Shown: piece by piece, positions 25,394 to 35,365 of the stretch | Numbering within the stretch: position 1 is the stretch's first letter | How the letters are laid out: the number at the start of each line of letters is the position of its first letter | DNA from: Desulfonatronospira sp. | GTDB taxonomy: Bacteria; Desulfobacterota; Desulfovibrionia; Desulfovibrionales; Desulfonatronovibrionaceae | Assembly (NCBI GenBank): GCA_003551155.1 | Contig: PUMA01000166.1 | Coordinates: 1 to 53,809, forward strand | Length of the DNA: 53,809 nt | Direction: 5' to 3' | The notes under the pieces: model-generated | What the model was told of the DNA's origin: nothing | Seen by the model: only the letters and a program-made list of their open reading frames with translations | The model's database searches: none | Program-made: the position numbers and the translations under genes

Positions 25394-26502
25394 GGCCTTC
25401 TCCTGGAGAGGTTGAGCAGAAATCCTGCACAGAAAAAGGATACCACCAGGCTGCTGCCGCCGTAGCTGATAAAGGGCATGGGCAGTCCTTTGGGCGGAAT
25501 TACCCCCAGGACCACGGCCAGATTGAACAGAGCACCCAGGATTATGATCATGCCCATGCCCAGTCCGGCAAACCTGTCCACAAGATCCTCCTGGGCCATA
25601 CAGATCACAAGTATTCGCCAAAGCATTATCCCCAGAATCACAAAAACCAGGGATATCCCGATAAAACCGAGTTCCTCGCCTACCACGGCCATGATGAAAT
25701 CGTTGTGTGCTTCAGGAAGGAAGAACAGTTTCTGCCTTCCTTCCCCAAGACCCATGCCCCAGAGCCCTCCTGAACCAAAGGCGTATAATGACTGTACCAG
25801 CTGATATCCTGCATCCTGGGCATCCTTGAACGGGTCCAGAAAGGAGAACCATCTTCTGAACCTGTACGGAGACTGTACAATAAGGATAGCCGCAGTGATC
25901 AGGGCCAGGGCCGAAGAGGTGAAAAGATAGGTTGTCCTGGTTCCCCCCACAATGCTGAGCAGGAAAAGCAGACCTGCCATGTATACCGCCCCGCCAAAAT
26001 CAGGCTGCAACAACAAAAGAGCGCAGAATATTCCGGTAATCAGGGCCGGCGGCAAAAAACCCACGCTGAAAGATTTTATCTTGTCCTGCTTACAGGCGAA
26101 AAAACAGGCCAGGTAAATGACCAGAGCCACTTTGGCCGCTTCCAGGGGCTGCATATTGAAAAGGCCCAGGTCAAGCCACCTGGTTGCTCCTCCAGCCGAA
26201 TACCCCAAGGGCGAAAAAACAGTAAGAACCAGCAGAGCAAGAGCTGCTCCCACCCAGACATAGCGCAGCTGGTAAATGAAACCTCTGTTGATCCTGTAGC
26301 CTGCATACATCACTGCCAGCCCGACCAGGACGAAAACCAGCTGGCGCTTGAAAAAGAAGTACTTGTCAGCGTAAAAGCGCTCGGCCATGATGGCGCTGGT
26401 ACTCAGGATCATGATCAGACCCAGCCCGGAGAGAATCACCACCGAGAACAAGAGCCACAAGTCCGGGCCGGTATGTCTGATAGCTCCTTTTTTGCCGTGC
26501 AT
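25375..26502 (-). CDS. ftsW: Lipid II polymerase FtsW
   Basis: A 375-residue SEDS-family integral membrane protein with about ten spans that polymerises septal glycan with its partner PBP (FtsI). Family marks include GGATRWLDLG, LLLQPDFGGA, SLYAFGSGGLWGMGLGEG, EAHNDFIMAVVGEELG (the conserved Glu-Glu region) and the C-terminal LPFISYGGSS-type motif, here MPFISYGGSSLV. The longer frame begins with TTG 26535. ATG 26502 is preferred, though its ribosome binding site (AGGAAA) is 11 nt away. It overlaps murG. Confidence 0.95.
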   Translation of the reverse strand: MHGKKGAIRHTGPDLWLLFSVVILSGLGLIMILSTSAIMAERFYADKYFFFKRQLVFVLVGLAVMYAGYRINRGFIYQLRYVWVGAALALLVLTVFSPLGYSAGGATRWLDLGLFNMQPLEAAKVALVIYLACFFACKQDKIKSFSVGFLPPALITGIFCALLLLQPDFGGAVYMAGLLFLLSIVGGTRTTYLFTSSALALITAAILIVQSPYRFRRWFSFLDPFKDAQDAGYQLVQSLYAFGSGGLWGMGLGEGRQKLFFLPEAHNDFIMAVVGEELGFIGISLVFVILGIMLWRILVICMAQEDLVDRFAGLGMGMIIILGALFNLAVVLGVIPPKGLPMPFISYGGSSLVVSFFCAGFLLNLSRRRPCSSGC

Positions 26503-26607
26503 TGCCGTCTGTTTCCTGGAGCAAGGCCAGTGCAAATATGAAGATCCGGAAATTCACTGTCTGTTTCAGCGGTTCCGGTTTCCCCGGCATTGAGCCTTGC
26601 CTGTAGC

Positions 26608-27942
26608 TTAAGGTTGCGTCCTCTGCTCTTTGAACTGCATACCCTGGCGTCCTGGTCTCATGAGAGCGAATACCGTATTTTTGAAAGCCTCACCCCTGGC
26701 CTGGTAATCAGTGAACAGGTCAAAGCTGGAGGTTCCCGGGGAGAGAAGGACGCATTCTCCGGGCCCGGCCTCCTGCACAGCCCTGTTTACGGCCTCCTCC
26801 AGGCCTGGAAAATACTCTGTGACCACATGATCTTTCCAGGCTGACTCGAATATCTTTCTGCTGCCTCCGAAAAGATAGACCTTGGCCACCCTGTCTTTGA
26901 GCAGAGGAATCAGAAGAGAATAATCCCCTCCCTTGTATTTACCTCCGGCCAGAAGCCTGATGGGGGGGTCAAAGGCCTTGAGGGCCGCAGCCATGGCCTC
27001 CTGGGTAGTGGCCTTGGAGTCGTTGACAAAAATTATTTCCCGGTCAGTGTAAAAGATTTCCTGCCTGTGCGGGGGAGGGGAGAAATCCAGAATGGCCCGG
27101 TCAAACTCCTCTTTCTGCACTCCGAAAAATCTGCAGGCCAGAAAAGCTGCTTCCATGTTGGCCTGGTTGTGCTTCCCGGCCAGGGCAGGGCAGGCAAATC
27201 TGCCCGTGGGGGCGAAGTAGGCTCTCTTGCTGTTAAGCTTTTTACCCTTTTCTATCCGGTTTTTGAGCTCCAGGGGCAGCACTGCCAGATCACCTATGCT
27301 TTGCCTGGAAAACAGATGCATCTTGGCCTGGAAATATTCCTCCTCACTTTCATGGTAATCCAGGTGATTGATTGAAAAATTGAGCAGCACCCCCACATCT
27401 GGCCTGAATCCGCTGCATCCCTGAAGCTGAAAACTGCTCGCCTCCAGTACCAGAAGATCCACCAGGTTCTGGCTGAGAACATGGTCGCTCAAGGGGGTTC
27501 CGATATTGCCCCCGGTGAATACTTTGCGGCCGGTGCTTTTCAGCACGTGGCTGATAAGCATGCAGGTTGTGGTTTTGCCGTTGGTTCCGGTCACCGCGAT
27601 TACAGGTTCGGATATGAACCAGGACGCCAGCTCCAGTTCGGAAAAAATCGGAGTGCTGCCGGGGCAGATTTTCCGGACCCTGGACAGGGCAATGCCTGGG
27701 CTGACAATGACCAGGTCCACATCGAGGAAATGCTTGGGCTCATGTTCGCCCAGCACCAGCTCCACCTCTTCCAGTCCTCTGGATTTGAGTATATGCGGAT
27801 CAAAATCGGCCCTCTTTTCCAGAAGCCTGACTTCTGCCCCCAGGGACCTGAGCAGGGCCGCTGCAGAAAGCCCCGAGCATCCGGCACCCACAACCGCTGC
27901 TGCATGACCCTTTAATTGTCTGTTGTGAACTAATTCCTGCAT
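26608..27942 (-). CDS. murD: UDP-N-acetylmuramoyl-L-alanine--D-glutamate ligase
   Basis: A 444-residue Mur ligase that adds D-Glu to UDP-MurNAc-L-Ala. An N-terminal Rossmann motif VVGAGCSGLSAA (17-28), P-loop GTNGKTTT (119-126), the central NHLDYHES segment and the C-terminal VNDSKATT motif define MurD. The gene begins 3 nt after the mraY stop and ends about 105 nt before ftsW. Confidence 0.96.
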   Translation of the reverse strand: MQELVHNRQLKGHAAAVVGAGCSGLSAAALLRSLGAEVRLLEKRADFDPHILKSRGLEEVELVLGEHEPKHFLDVDLVIVSPGIALSRVRKICPGSTPIFSELELASWFISEPVIAVTGTNGKTTTCMLISHVLKSTGRKVFTGGNIGTPLSDHVLSQNLVDLLVLEASSFQLQGCSGFRPDVGVLLNFSINHLDYHESEEEYFQAKMHLFSRQSIGDLAVLPLELKNRIEKGKKLNSKRAYFAPTGRFACPALAGKHNQANMEAAFLACRFFGVQKEEFDRAILDFSPPPHRQEIFYTDREIIFVNDSKATTQEAMAAALKAFDPPIRLLAGGKYKGGDYSLLIPLLKDRVAKVYLFGGSRKIFESAWKDHVVTEYFPGLEEAVNRAVQEAGPGECVLLSPGTSSFDLFTDYQARGEAFKNTVFALMRPGRQGMQFKEQRTQP

Positions 27943-27945
27943 ATC

Positions 27946-29022
27946 CTATCTCAGTTTCAGAGTGCTCAGAGCCACCAGGGCGAATAATATGGACAGAATC
28001 CAGAAGCGAATGATTATTTTGGATTCGGGCACTCCTTTAAGTTCAAAATGATGATGAAGAGGAGCCATGCGGAAAATGCGCTTTCCTCCGCTCATTTTAT
28101 AGTATCCCACCTGGAGAATGACTGACAGAGTCTCAATGACGAACAGACCTCCCACAATGATCAGCAGAAGTTCCTGTTTGCAAAGCACTGCAATGAAGCC
28201 CAGGGTGCCTCCCAAACTGATGCTGCCTGTATCACCCATGAATATCTGGGCGGGGTAGGCGTTGAACCACAGAAAGCCCAGGCCCGCTCCCACCAAGGCC
28301 CCGCAGAAGACCGCTACCTCGCCAAGATTGGGGATGTAGGGCACCTGAAGATACTCAGCCAGATGATAGTGCCCGGAAACATAGATGAATATGGACAGAC
28401 AGGCCGCGCTGACAATAAAGGGACCGATGGCCAGACCGTCCAGCCCGTCGGTGAGGTTTACCCCGTTGGATGCCCCCACCACGACTACTGCAGCGAAGGG
28501 CACATAAAAGAGAAACAGATCCGGCCTTATCTCCTTGAAAAAGGGTATGAGCAGTTCCGTGTTGTAACCGGGCATGGTCATCAGGATCGATACTGCTCCC
28601 AGAGCTATGATTACCTGTCCCAGCAGCTTGCCCTTGACGCTCAGCCCCCTGTTCTGTTTTTTGACCACCTTGAGGTAGTCATCAAAAAAGCCCACAAGAA
28701 AGAAACCCAGAAAAACGAACAGACACATCCAGACGAATTTGTTGGTCAAATCGCCCCAAAGAAGGACGCTGGTCACCAGGCTGAGTGCAATCAGAGCTCC
28801 GCCCATGGTCGGGGTGCCGGCTTTGGTCTGGTGGTTGGGTCCGTCCTTCTGCACGTATTGTCCGCACTTTATTTTCTGCAGCCATTGGATGAACTTGGGC
28901 CCCAGCCACAGGCTGATAAGCAGGGCAGTGAGCAGGGCATAAATGCTTCTGAAGGTTATGTAGCGAAAGACATTAAACACACTGATGTCTTCGCTGAGAG
29001 GATATAGTAGATGATAAAGCAT
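27946..29022 (-). CDS. mraY: Phospho-N-acetylmuramoyl-pentapeptide transferase
   Basis: A 358-residue membrane enzyme with ten predicted spans that transfers phospho-MurNAc-pentapeptide to undecaprenyl phosphate, giving lipid I. Conserved KAGTPTMGG (67-75), the Asp pair D114-D115 in [17 protein letters not shown] (189-198) and [10 protein letters not shown] near the C-terminus mark the Mg2+-dependent active site. AAGGAA precedes the ATG. It lies between murF and murD, 25 nt after murF. Confidence 0.98.
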   Translation of the reverse strand: MLYHLLYPLSEDISVFNVFRYITFRSIYALLTALLISLWLGPKFIQWLQKIKCGQYVQKDGPNHQTKAGTPTMGGALIALSLVTSVLLWGDLTNKFVWMCLFVFLGFFLVGFFDDYLKVVKKQNRGLSVKGKLLGQVIIALGAVSILMTMPGYNTELLIPFFKEIRPDLFLFYVPFAAVVVVGASNGVNLTDGLDGLAIGPFIVSAACLSIFIYVSGHYHLAEYLQVPYIPNLGEVAVFCGALVGAGLGFLWFNAYPAQIFMGDTGSISLGGTLGFIAVLCKQELLLIIVGGLFVIETLSVILQVGYYKMSGGKRIFRMAPLHHHFELKGVPESKIIIRFWILSILFALVALSTLKLR

Positions 29023-29047
29023 TTAAATTCCTTCAGGTTTCATTTAA

Positions 29048-30418
29048 TCACCTGAGGCATCCGGCATGAAAAGCCTGGAGAAATTTTTCCATGCCGATCT
29101 TTCTCGAACCCTTGAAAAGAATGGTGCCCCCGGAAGGGCCGAGTTTTTTCCAGGCGGACAAAAAGGCGGATATATCCTCTACCGGATGAACCCTGTCCTG
29201 CAGATCGCTGTTAAGCCCTTTCTGCACCTCCTGAAGGTTGTGTCCGCAATAGAAAAGAGCCGTGAATCCAATTCGTTTCAGGCTGCGGCCCAGCTCCCTG
29301 TGGGCCTCTTTTTCTGTCCGGCCCAGCTCGGCCATATCGCCCAGGACCAGAAAAATATCCTGTCCTGAAGCCAGATTCTCTGCGGCTTCCAGAGCGGCCT
29401 GCATGGACATGGGGTTGGCGTTGTAGGTGTCGTCGATCAATGTCCATGGCCCTTTACTGGTTATGGACATCCTTTGTTGGGGAAGGCTGGTCTCATCCAG
29501 TCCTTTCTGCACATTCTGCGGGCTCATCCCGTACTCCAGGGCCAGGGCCAGCACTGCAGCCAGATTCTCGCAGAGATGTCCCAGCTGAAAAGGGGTCCGG
29601 AACCTGTATCGGGTGTCCCGGGCATACAGGATATATTCGCCTTTGGCTGATGGCCTCACCCGGTAGGCTGCCTGAGGGTTTTCAGCCGAAAACCAGATGA
29701 TATTGGTATGGGGCCTGCTCAGGGCCTCCTTTTGCAGCCAGGGATAGTCCATATTGAGCAGGGCCTTGTGCTCGGGTCTGAGATAATCCAGTATTCTGGC
29801 CTTGGCCGCAGCCACCCCGTCTATGTCGCCCAGTTCCTGCAGATGACAGGGACCCACATTAAGGATTACAGCTGCATCCGGGAGCAGGATCTCTCCCAGG
29901 TCATCCATGTCTGCATGACTGTTTATGCCCAGCTCCAGTATCCAGAAATCCTCACGGCCGGTGAAACCAAGCAGTGAAAGGGGCAGGCCGACCTGGTTGT
30001 TCCAGTTCTGATAATTTTTCCCCACTTTAAATCCGGCCCCGAGAACTCCTGACAGAATTTCCTTGGTGGTTGTTTTGCCGGCGGATCCGGTTATACCAAT
30101 GACTCTTCTGCCGGCCTTCTGCCGCCAGTACCTGCCCAGCCTTCCCAGGGCCCTGAGGGTGTTGTCCACTGTCAATACAGGGACATTTCGCAGTTCCGGA
30201 AGAGGCTTGTGAGCCACGACAGCCGCTGCCTTTCTGAGCACAGCTTCCCGGGCAAAGCTGTGTCCGTCGAAGCGTAAACCCTGCAGACAGAAAAACAGAT
30301 CTCCGGGACTTACCATCCTGCTGTCCGTCTGTACCCTGGTGACCATGCGCTCCTGCAGACCATGCAGATCTCCCGAAGCATCCATGGCCATGGCTGTTTC
30401 TTCAAGCTTAAGCTTCAT
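29048..30418 (-). CDS. murF: UDP-N-acetylmuramoyl-tripeptide--D-alanyl-D-alanine ligase
   Basis: A 456-residue Mur ligase that adds the D-Ala-D-Ala dipeptide and completes the pentapeptide. The N-terminal TDSRMVSPGDLFFCLQG block (31-47), P-loop GSAGKTTT (111-118) and DDTYNANPMSMQAAL motif are diagnostic. Its ATG overlaps the murE stop by 4 nt (ATGA arrangement), which implies coupled translation. The dipeptide source (ddl) is not in the window. Confidence 0.97.
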   Translation of the reverse strand: MKLKLEETAMAMDASGDLHGLQERMVTRVQTDSRMVSPGDLFFCLQGLRFDGHSFAREAVLRKAAAVVAHKPLPELRNVPVLTVDNTLRALGRLGRYWRQKAGRRVIGITGSAGKTTTKEILSGVLGAGFKVGKNYQNWNNQVGLPLSLLGFTGREDFWILELGINSHADMDDLGEILLPDAAVILNVGPCHLQELGDIDGVAAAKARILDYLRPEHKALLNMDYPWLQKEALSRPHTNIIWFSAENPQAAYRVRPSAKGEYILYARDTRYRFRTPFQLGHLCENLAAVLALALEYGMSPQNVQKGLDETSLPQQRMSITSKGPWTLIDDTYNANPMSMQAALEAAENLASGQDIFLVLGDMAELGRTEKEAHRELGRSLKRIGFTALFYCGHNLQEVQKGLNSDLQDRVHPVEDISAFLSAWKKLGPSGGTILFKGSRKIGMEKFLQAFHAGCLR

Positions 30419-31893
30419 CCCGCCTGAACCTCTCTGATGCGCACATCAGACTTCTGAAGGGACATTTCTTCCAGAGCCTTCCGTATTTCGTCCACATCGC
30501 TGAAATCCTGCCTGACTCCTTTAATCTCCTGGTAGTCCTCGTGACCTTTGCCAGCCACAAGAAGGGCCTGGCCTGGCCTGAGCAGGGAAAGAGCTGTCCT
30601 TATCGCCTGCCTGCGGTCAGGATCAATATGGACATTTGGGTGATCCTTCAGACCTGGCAGAATCTCCTGGATAATGTTTTCCGGTTCCTCAAACCTTGGA
30701 TTATCCGAGGTAAGAACTATCAGGTCCGCATGACTGGCTGCTGCCCTGCCCATGTGCGGACGCTTGCCCCTGTCCCGGTCACCGCCGCACCCGAATAATA
30801 CCAGCAGGCCATCAAAATCCAGTTCCTTCAGCGCCTGACATACATTTTCCAGGGCATCCGGGGTATGGGCGTAATCCACAAAGACATGAAGGCCTCCAGG
30901 ATTTTTCACCTTTTCCAGGCGTCCCGGAACCGGCCCCAGGTCCTCAAGACACTCAAAATGCCGGGGGTCTAGGCCAAGACACAGTCCGGCTCCCTGGGCA
31001 GCGAGCAGGTTAAGGGCATTGTGCCTGCCGGACAGAGAGGATTTCAGAGTCCAGATATTATCCTGATAGGTGCACTCCAGGCTCACTCCCCGGGCATTGC
31101 TTTGAATGAGTTTTCCTGCAAGGGAGGGGGCCAAGGCCTTGTTAAGGCCATAACCTAAAGGTTTTGGGACCTCACGGGCCAGAATACGTCCATATTGGTC
31201 ATCCATGTTGAGCACGCTGCCCAGAAAATTTTCTTTGATCCTGGCTGCAAAAAGCTTTTTTTTGGCCAGGAAATAATCCTGCATATCCCGGTGGTAGTCC
31301 AGGTGATCGCGGGACAGGTTGGTGAAGACTGCCGTGTGAAAATCAATTCCTGCTGTGCGTTGCTGGTCCAGGGCATGGGAAGAGACTTCAGTACAGACGT
31401 ATTGCACTCCCTCATTATCCATGCAGGCCAGCATCCGGTGCAGTTCAAGACACTCAGGGGTAGTTGTCCCGGCCCTTATTTCTGTCCCCGGCCAGCGGTA
31501 ATTCAAGGTACCCAGTACACCGGTGCTGAAACCGTTTCTGGTGAGCAGGTGCTCCAGGATGTAACTGGTGGTGGTCTTTCCGTTGGTGCCGGTGATTCCT
31601 ATGATTTTAAGCTTCAGCCTGTCTGTACCGAAATGTGCCCGGGCCAGTTCTCCAAGAGCCTTGTGGGGGTGTGGATGCAGGATCTGCCTTTGATCCATCT
31701 GCCGGGACTGATCAGATTTTACAGACACCACAAAGGACGCACCTCTGTCCAGGGCCTGAGGAATATAACGGCTTCCGTCATCCCTTGTTCCTGGCAGCGC
31801 CACGAATATATCACCGGGTTCGACCTTTCTTGAATCTGAACGCACCGGCCTTCCGCGGCGGGCTTCTTTGATCAGCATGTTCCAGTTGTTCAC
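30415..31893 (-). CDS. murE: UDP-MurNAc-tripeptide synthetase, meso-DAP-adding
   Basis: A 492-residue Mur ligase that adds the third residue of the stem peptide. SDSRKVEPGDIFVALPG (19-35), the P-loop GTNGKTTT (102-109), YAHTPDALEN (341-350) and the substrate-selecting motif DNPR (397-400) are visible. DNPR is the signature of meso-diaminopimelate enzymes (lysine enzymes differ), so the wall is predicted to be DAP type. The start appears to be GTG 31893; an ATG at 31878 is less well supported. It follows ftsI after 31 nt. Confidence 0.96.
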   Translation of the reverse strand: MNNWNMLIKEARRGRPVRSDSRKVEPGDIFVALPGTRDDGSRYIPQALDRGASFVVSVKSDQSRQMDQRQILHPHPHKALGELARAHFGTDRLKLKIIGITGTNGKTTTSYILEHLLTRNGFSTGVLGTLNYRWPGTEIRAGTTTPECLELHRMLACMDNEGVQYVCTEVSSHALDQQRTAGIDFHTAVFTNLSRDHLDYHRDMQDYFLAKKKLFAARIKENFLGSVLNMDDQYGRILAREVPKPLGYGLNKALAPSLAGKLIQSNARGVSLECTYQDNIWTLKSSLSGRHNALNLLAAQGAGLCLGLDPRHFECLEDLGPVPGRLEKVKNPGGLHVFVDYAHTPDALENVCQALKELDFDGLLVLFGCGGDRDRGKRPHMGRAAASHADLIVLTSDNPRFEEPENIIQEILPGLKDHPNVHIDPDRRQAIRTALSLLRPGQALLVAGKGHEDYQEIKGVRQDFSDVDEIRKALEEMSLQKSDVRIREVQAG

Positions 31894-31924
31894 CCTGAAT
31901 TCTCGGCTCCTGAATCTATAAACC

Positions 31925-33883
31925 TCAAAACCCTGAAGACAGTTTCAGGGTTACCTCTTTTTTCTCCTGATCCCAGGCGTTTCCGGGACTTGGGATCTGC
32001 TCCCGGACGATTACGCCCTTTCCTTCCAGGGAGAAAACTATTCCTGCCTTTAAAAGACTTTCTGCGGCCTGACGCAGGGGCATCCCCCGCAGATCAGGCA
32101 CAGTATCGGTGTCAATAATCTGATTCTGCCGGGGACCGATATTGATCCAGCTCTTTTCCACAGCCGGGCTGCCTGTTGTCTTTAGTCCGTGCAGGGGTGC
32201 GGGGCTGCGCAGAGCCAGACCCTGCTCAGAGGTCAGAAGGCTGGTTCCGATACGTTTAAAGGCAGGCGCAGCAACCAGTCCGCCATAATATCTTTTTTGG
32301 GGTTCATCCACCAGTACCATGATCATGTACTGAGGTTCCATGGCCGGGATGAACCCAACAAAAGATGCGACATACTGGTCTCCGTAGCCTCCCCGGGGAG
32401 ACGCCTTCTGGGCGGTTCCGGTCTTGCCGCCGACCTCCACGCCGCTTATTCTTGCCCGGGTACCGGTTCCATCCCTTTCCACGGCATCCCTCATCATGGC
32501 CAGGACATCCCGGCTTACATCCCTGGAAAAGACTCTGGGGCCCTTGGGCCTGGTTTTGCTTTGTTCCTGAAGCAGATTCAGTTCTGTAAACTGACCTTCA
32601 TTGGCCAGAGTCAGGTAGGCCCTGGCCAGCTGCAAAAATGTAGTGGCCACTCCCTGACCAAAGGATATGGTGGCCAGGTCCATTCTGCTCCAGACATGAG
32701 CTGGACGGAGCAGGCCTTTGCCCTGGCCGGGAAGAGGCAGGTCTGTAGGGGTGTTCAGCCCCAGTTTTATCAAATAATCGTGAAGAGTCTCAGATCCCAG
32801 GTCCAGACCCATTTTAGCCGCACAGATATTGCTTGAATATCTAAGTACCCGGTTTACTGTAAGCCATCCATATTCGCGCACGTCCCTGATCTCGTTGCGG
32901 CCCAGCCTCCATCTGCCCTGTTCGCAGAAGTAGAGCGAATCCCCCCTTGCCACCTGTTCTTCCAGGACAGCAGCCACCAGAAAAGGTTTAAGGGTGGATC
33001 CGGGTTCAATCATGTCGGTGGCGGCCCTGTTGCGCCACATGGAGGATCTGGATCCCTGAAAATTGTTGGGGTTGAAAAAGGGATAGCTGGCCCAGGCCAG
33101 TATGTCTCCGGTGGGCACATGAACAACCATGGCCATCCCGTAATCGCCCTGAAAGTGTTCCACTGTCTCAGCCAGCACGTGTTCGGCAGTAGACTGTATC
33201 CTGGCGTCAATGGTCAGAAACACGTCCTGTCCGTCAACATGCTGGTCAGCTTCCCGTGGCAGCAGGGTAAACCTGTGTCCCGAGGCATCCCTCTGCATTA
33301 CCATGACCATTTCTGCGCCCCGTACCCGATCATCAAGGGACTTTTCCAGGCCTTCCAGGCCGACATTGTCCATACCCACGAATCCCAGCACCTGGCCCAG
33401 CATGTGCTTTTGAGGATAAACCCGGCTGTGTTCGTCAATTATGAATATTCCTGGGATCTCCTCTTTGACCACTTCATAGGCCTGGCGGTCGCTTACCTTT
33501 CTTTTTATCCAGACAAAACTCCTGTCCCGGCCCAGACTGGACTGCACAGAGCCAGGGTCGACATCCAGAATGCGGGCAAGCTTATCTGCTGTCGATGGTA
33601 TATCATCCATGAGAAAAGGGTTGGCATAAATGGATCTGCTGCGCACGCTCTGGGCCAGAACACGGCCCTGGCGGTCAAATATCTCGCCTCTCTTGCCCTG
33701 GATCTTCTCCTGGCTGAAATACTGCCTGCTGGCCAGAGAGGCCAGTTCCTCACCCTGAATGAGCTGCACGTACATGGCCCTGGCCCAGAGTCCCCCCCAG
33801 AATAAAAAGCAGCATGCAAGCACCATGATTATCTTGTATTTGCTTATGTCCCTGGTCTTGCTTTTGGAACTCATACCGACCAT
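31925..33883 (-). CDS. ftsI: Septal transpeptidase (FtsI/PBP2-type) with C-terminal PASTA domain
   Basis: A 652-residue class B penicillin-binding protein. A membrane anchor (about 17-37) precedes the dimerisation domain with RGEIFDRQGRVLA (65-77). The transpeptidase has S296-x2-K299 (PGSTLKP), S350-S-N352 and K487-T-G489. A PASTA domain (about 590-652) ends the protein; this is common in Gram-positives and in some deltaproteobacteria but absent from E. coli FtsI, so it is worth noting. It crosslinks septal peptidoglycan with FtsW. The ATG at 33883 is 6 nt after ftsL. Confidence 0.95.
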   Translation of the reverse strand: MVGMSSKSKTRDISKYKIIMVLACCFLFWGGLWARAMYVQLIQGEELASLASRQYFSQEKIQGKRGEIFDRQGRVLAQSVRSRSIYANPFLMDDIPSTADKLARILDVDPGSVQSSLGRDRSFVWIKRKVSDRQAYEVVKEEIPGIFIIDEHSRVYPQKHMLGQVLGFVGMDNVGLEGLEKSLDDRVRGAEMVMVMQRDASGHRFTLLPREADQHVDGQDVFLTIDARIQSTAEHVLAETVEHFQGDYGMAMVVHVPTGDILAWASYPFFNPNNFQGSRSSMWRNRAATDMIEPGSTLKPFLVAAVLEEQVARGDSLYFCEQGRWRLGRNEIRDVREYGWLTVNRVLRYSSNICAAKMGLDLGSETLHDYLIKLGLNTPTDLPLPGQGKGLLRPAHVWSRMDLATISFGQGVATTFLQLARAYLTLANEGQFTELNLLQEQSKTRPKGPRVFSRDVSRDVLAMMRDAVERDGTGTRARISGVEVGGKTGTAQKASPRGGYGDQYVASFVGFIPAMEPQYMIMVLVDEPQKRYYGGLVAAPAFKRIGTSLLTSEQGLALRSPAPLHGLKTTGSPAVEKSWINIGPRQNQIIDTDTVPDLRGMPLRQAAESLLKAGIVFSLEGKGVIVREQIPSPGNAWDQEKKEVTLKLSSGF

Positions 33884-33889
33884 GAGTGC

Positions 33890-34174
33890 CTACTTCCTGA
33901 TTTTCCTGATCTGCTTTTCATCAGGTTTGGACAGACCGTGATCACGGGCCCATTCTCTGAGTCTGTATTGAGAAAGCAGGTTGTTGCGCTCTATTGTCAG
34001 CTTGGTCCTCACCTCTCTGTTTTCTCTGTATTCGCTTTGCAGTCTTTCCATGCGGTAGGCCAGGTCAACTCTCTCCACATTGACCCACACCTTGGCCATG
34101 CCCAGAATAAAGGCCAGCCCCAGCAATAAAGCCAGCCCACTGTAGCCGGCAGAGGATTTGTTCTGTATGCCCAT
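33890..34174 (-). CDS. ftsL: Cell division protein FtsL
   Basis: A 94-residue bitopic protein. A short cytosolic tail, one hydrophobic span (about 10-29) and a coiled-coil-like heptad region (RVDLAYRMERLQSEYRE onward) are visible, with the LREWARDHGLSKP motif typical of FtsL C-termini. It joins FtsB and FtsQ to activate FtsWI. ATG 34174 is preferred over the TTG at 34183. Small size and weak conservation make the call rely partly on its position between rsmH and ftsI. Confidence 0.87.
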   Translation of the reverse strand: MGIQNKSSAGYSGLALLLGLAFILGMAKVWVNVERVDLAYRMERLQSEYRENREVRTKLTIERNNLLSQYRLREWARDHGLSKPDEKQIRKIRK

Positions 34175-34330
34175 ACCCAGCAACCCTGATCCTGTTAAAA
34201 GCTCTTGAAGCCGGTTTATTTATCAGTACTCCTGGGTCATTGCTTTGTTCATGAACGGTTGCCTTGCTGATCCCTGATCCTTTCCGGTCATGCCCTGGCT
34301 GCTTTCAAATCCACTCTGAAGACTGCCGGC

Positions 34331-35311
34331 CTATATCCTCTGGGCAGCTCTCAGCTTGGCGCTTCTGCTTCGGGGATTGTGCATCATTTCCGCCCTGGTG
34401 GCAGTCAAAGGCTTTTTGGTTAAAATGGTGAATTTTTTTTCATGCCCGCAGCTGCAGAACGTGGTCCTGGGCGGGCACAGGCAGGCACTGGCCTGCTGAC
34501 GAAAAAAATGTTTGACCATTCTGTCCTCCAGGGAATGAAAGGAAATAATCACCAGCCTGGCTCCCGGCTTTAAATAGTCGCCAATTTTTTTCAGGAATTT
34601 TTCAAGGTGTTCCAGCTCCTTGTTTACAGCAATGCGCAGCGCCTGGAAGGTTTTTGTGGCCGGGTGGTTTCTGGCTGACCTTCTTCTCTGGGCAGGATAA
34701 GCCTGCTCCACCGTCCTGGCCAGAGCGAGGGTGGTGCTTATGCTCTGTTTTTCCCGGGCCTGGACGATGGCTCTGGCTATCCTTGAAGCCATGGGCTCTT
34801 CACCGTACTCATAAATTATTTTTTTCAGCCTGGAAAAAGATGCCTTGTGCACAAGATTGGCTGCCGGCTCGAATCCAGTGGCTTTGCCCATGCGCATGTC
34901 CAGCGGGCCTTCATGTAGAAAGCTGAACCCCCTGTCTTTTTTGTCCAGCTGCAGTGAGGACATGCCCAGATCCAGCAGTGCCCCGTTCAGAGGTGCAGGG
35001 CCAATGTCTTGCAGATGCAGGTCAAAATTATGATAGCTGTCCAGAACAAGATGTACCTGTCCGGCAAATTCCTTCAGATTGTTTTCAGCCAGGCCAATGG
35101 CTTCATCGTCCAGATCCATGCCCAGCAGCCTGCATTGGCCCTGACAGCTCCTCAATAGGTGCAGAGCGTGTCCGCCCAGGCCCACGGTACCATCCAGGTA
35201 TATCCCCCCTGGGACAGGGTGAAGAAAGTCCAGGACCTCTCCGGCCATGACCGGCTCATGAGTTAACAGCTCTGTGTTTGCTGGGCCTGAAAAGGTGTTT
35301 GTCATATACAT
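34331..35311 (-). CDS. rsmH: 16S rRNA (cytosine(1402)-N4)-methyltransferase
   Basis: A 326-residue SAM-dependent methyltransferase (MraW) acting on C1402 in the decoding centre of 16S rRNA. HEPVMAGEVLDFL (18-30), the SAM motif LDGTVGLGGHALHLL (39-53), LLDLGMSSLQLD (about 111-122) and the C-terminal SFHSLEDRMVKHFFR block (about 255-269) are standard. The last residues NPRSRSAKLRAAQRI are also family-typical. It lies second in the dcw cluster, 54 nt after mraZ. Confidence 0.97.
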   Translation of the reverse strand: MYMTNTFSGPANTELLTHEPVMAGEVLDFLHPVPGGIYLDGTVGLGGHALHLLRSCQGQCRLLGMDLDDEAIGLAENNLKEFAGQVHLVLDSYHNFDLHLQDIGPAPLNGALLDLGMSSLQLDKKDRGFSFLHEGPLDMRMGKATGFEPAANLVHKASFSRLKKIIYEYGEEPMASRIARAIVQAREKQSISTTLALARTVEQAYPAQRRRSARNHPATKTFQALRIAVNKELEHLEKFLKKIGDYLKPGARLVIISFHSLEDRMVKHFFRQQASACLCPPRTTFCSCGHEKKFTILTKKPLTATRAEMMHNPRSRSAKLRAAQRI

Positions 35312-35365
35312 TGGATATTTCTGCCTGAAGCATTGTCTGTTCAGGGCTGCAGTATGGCCCTGATA

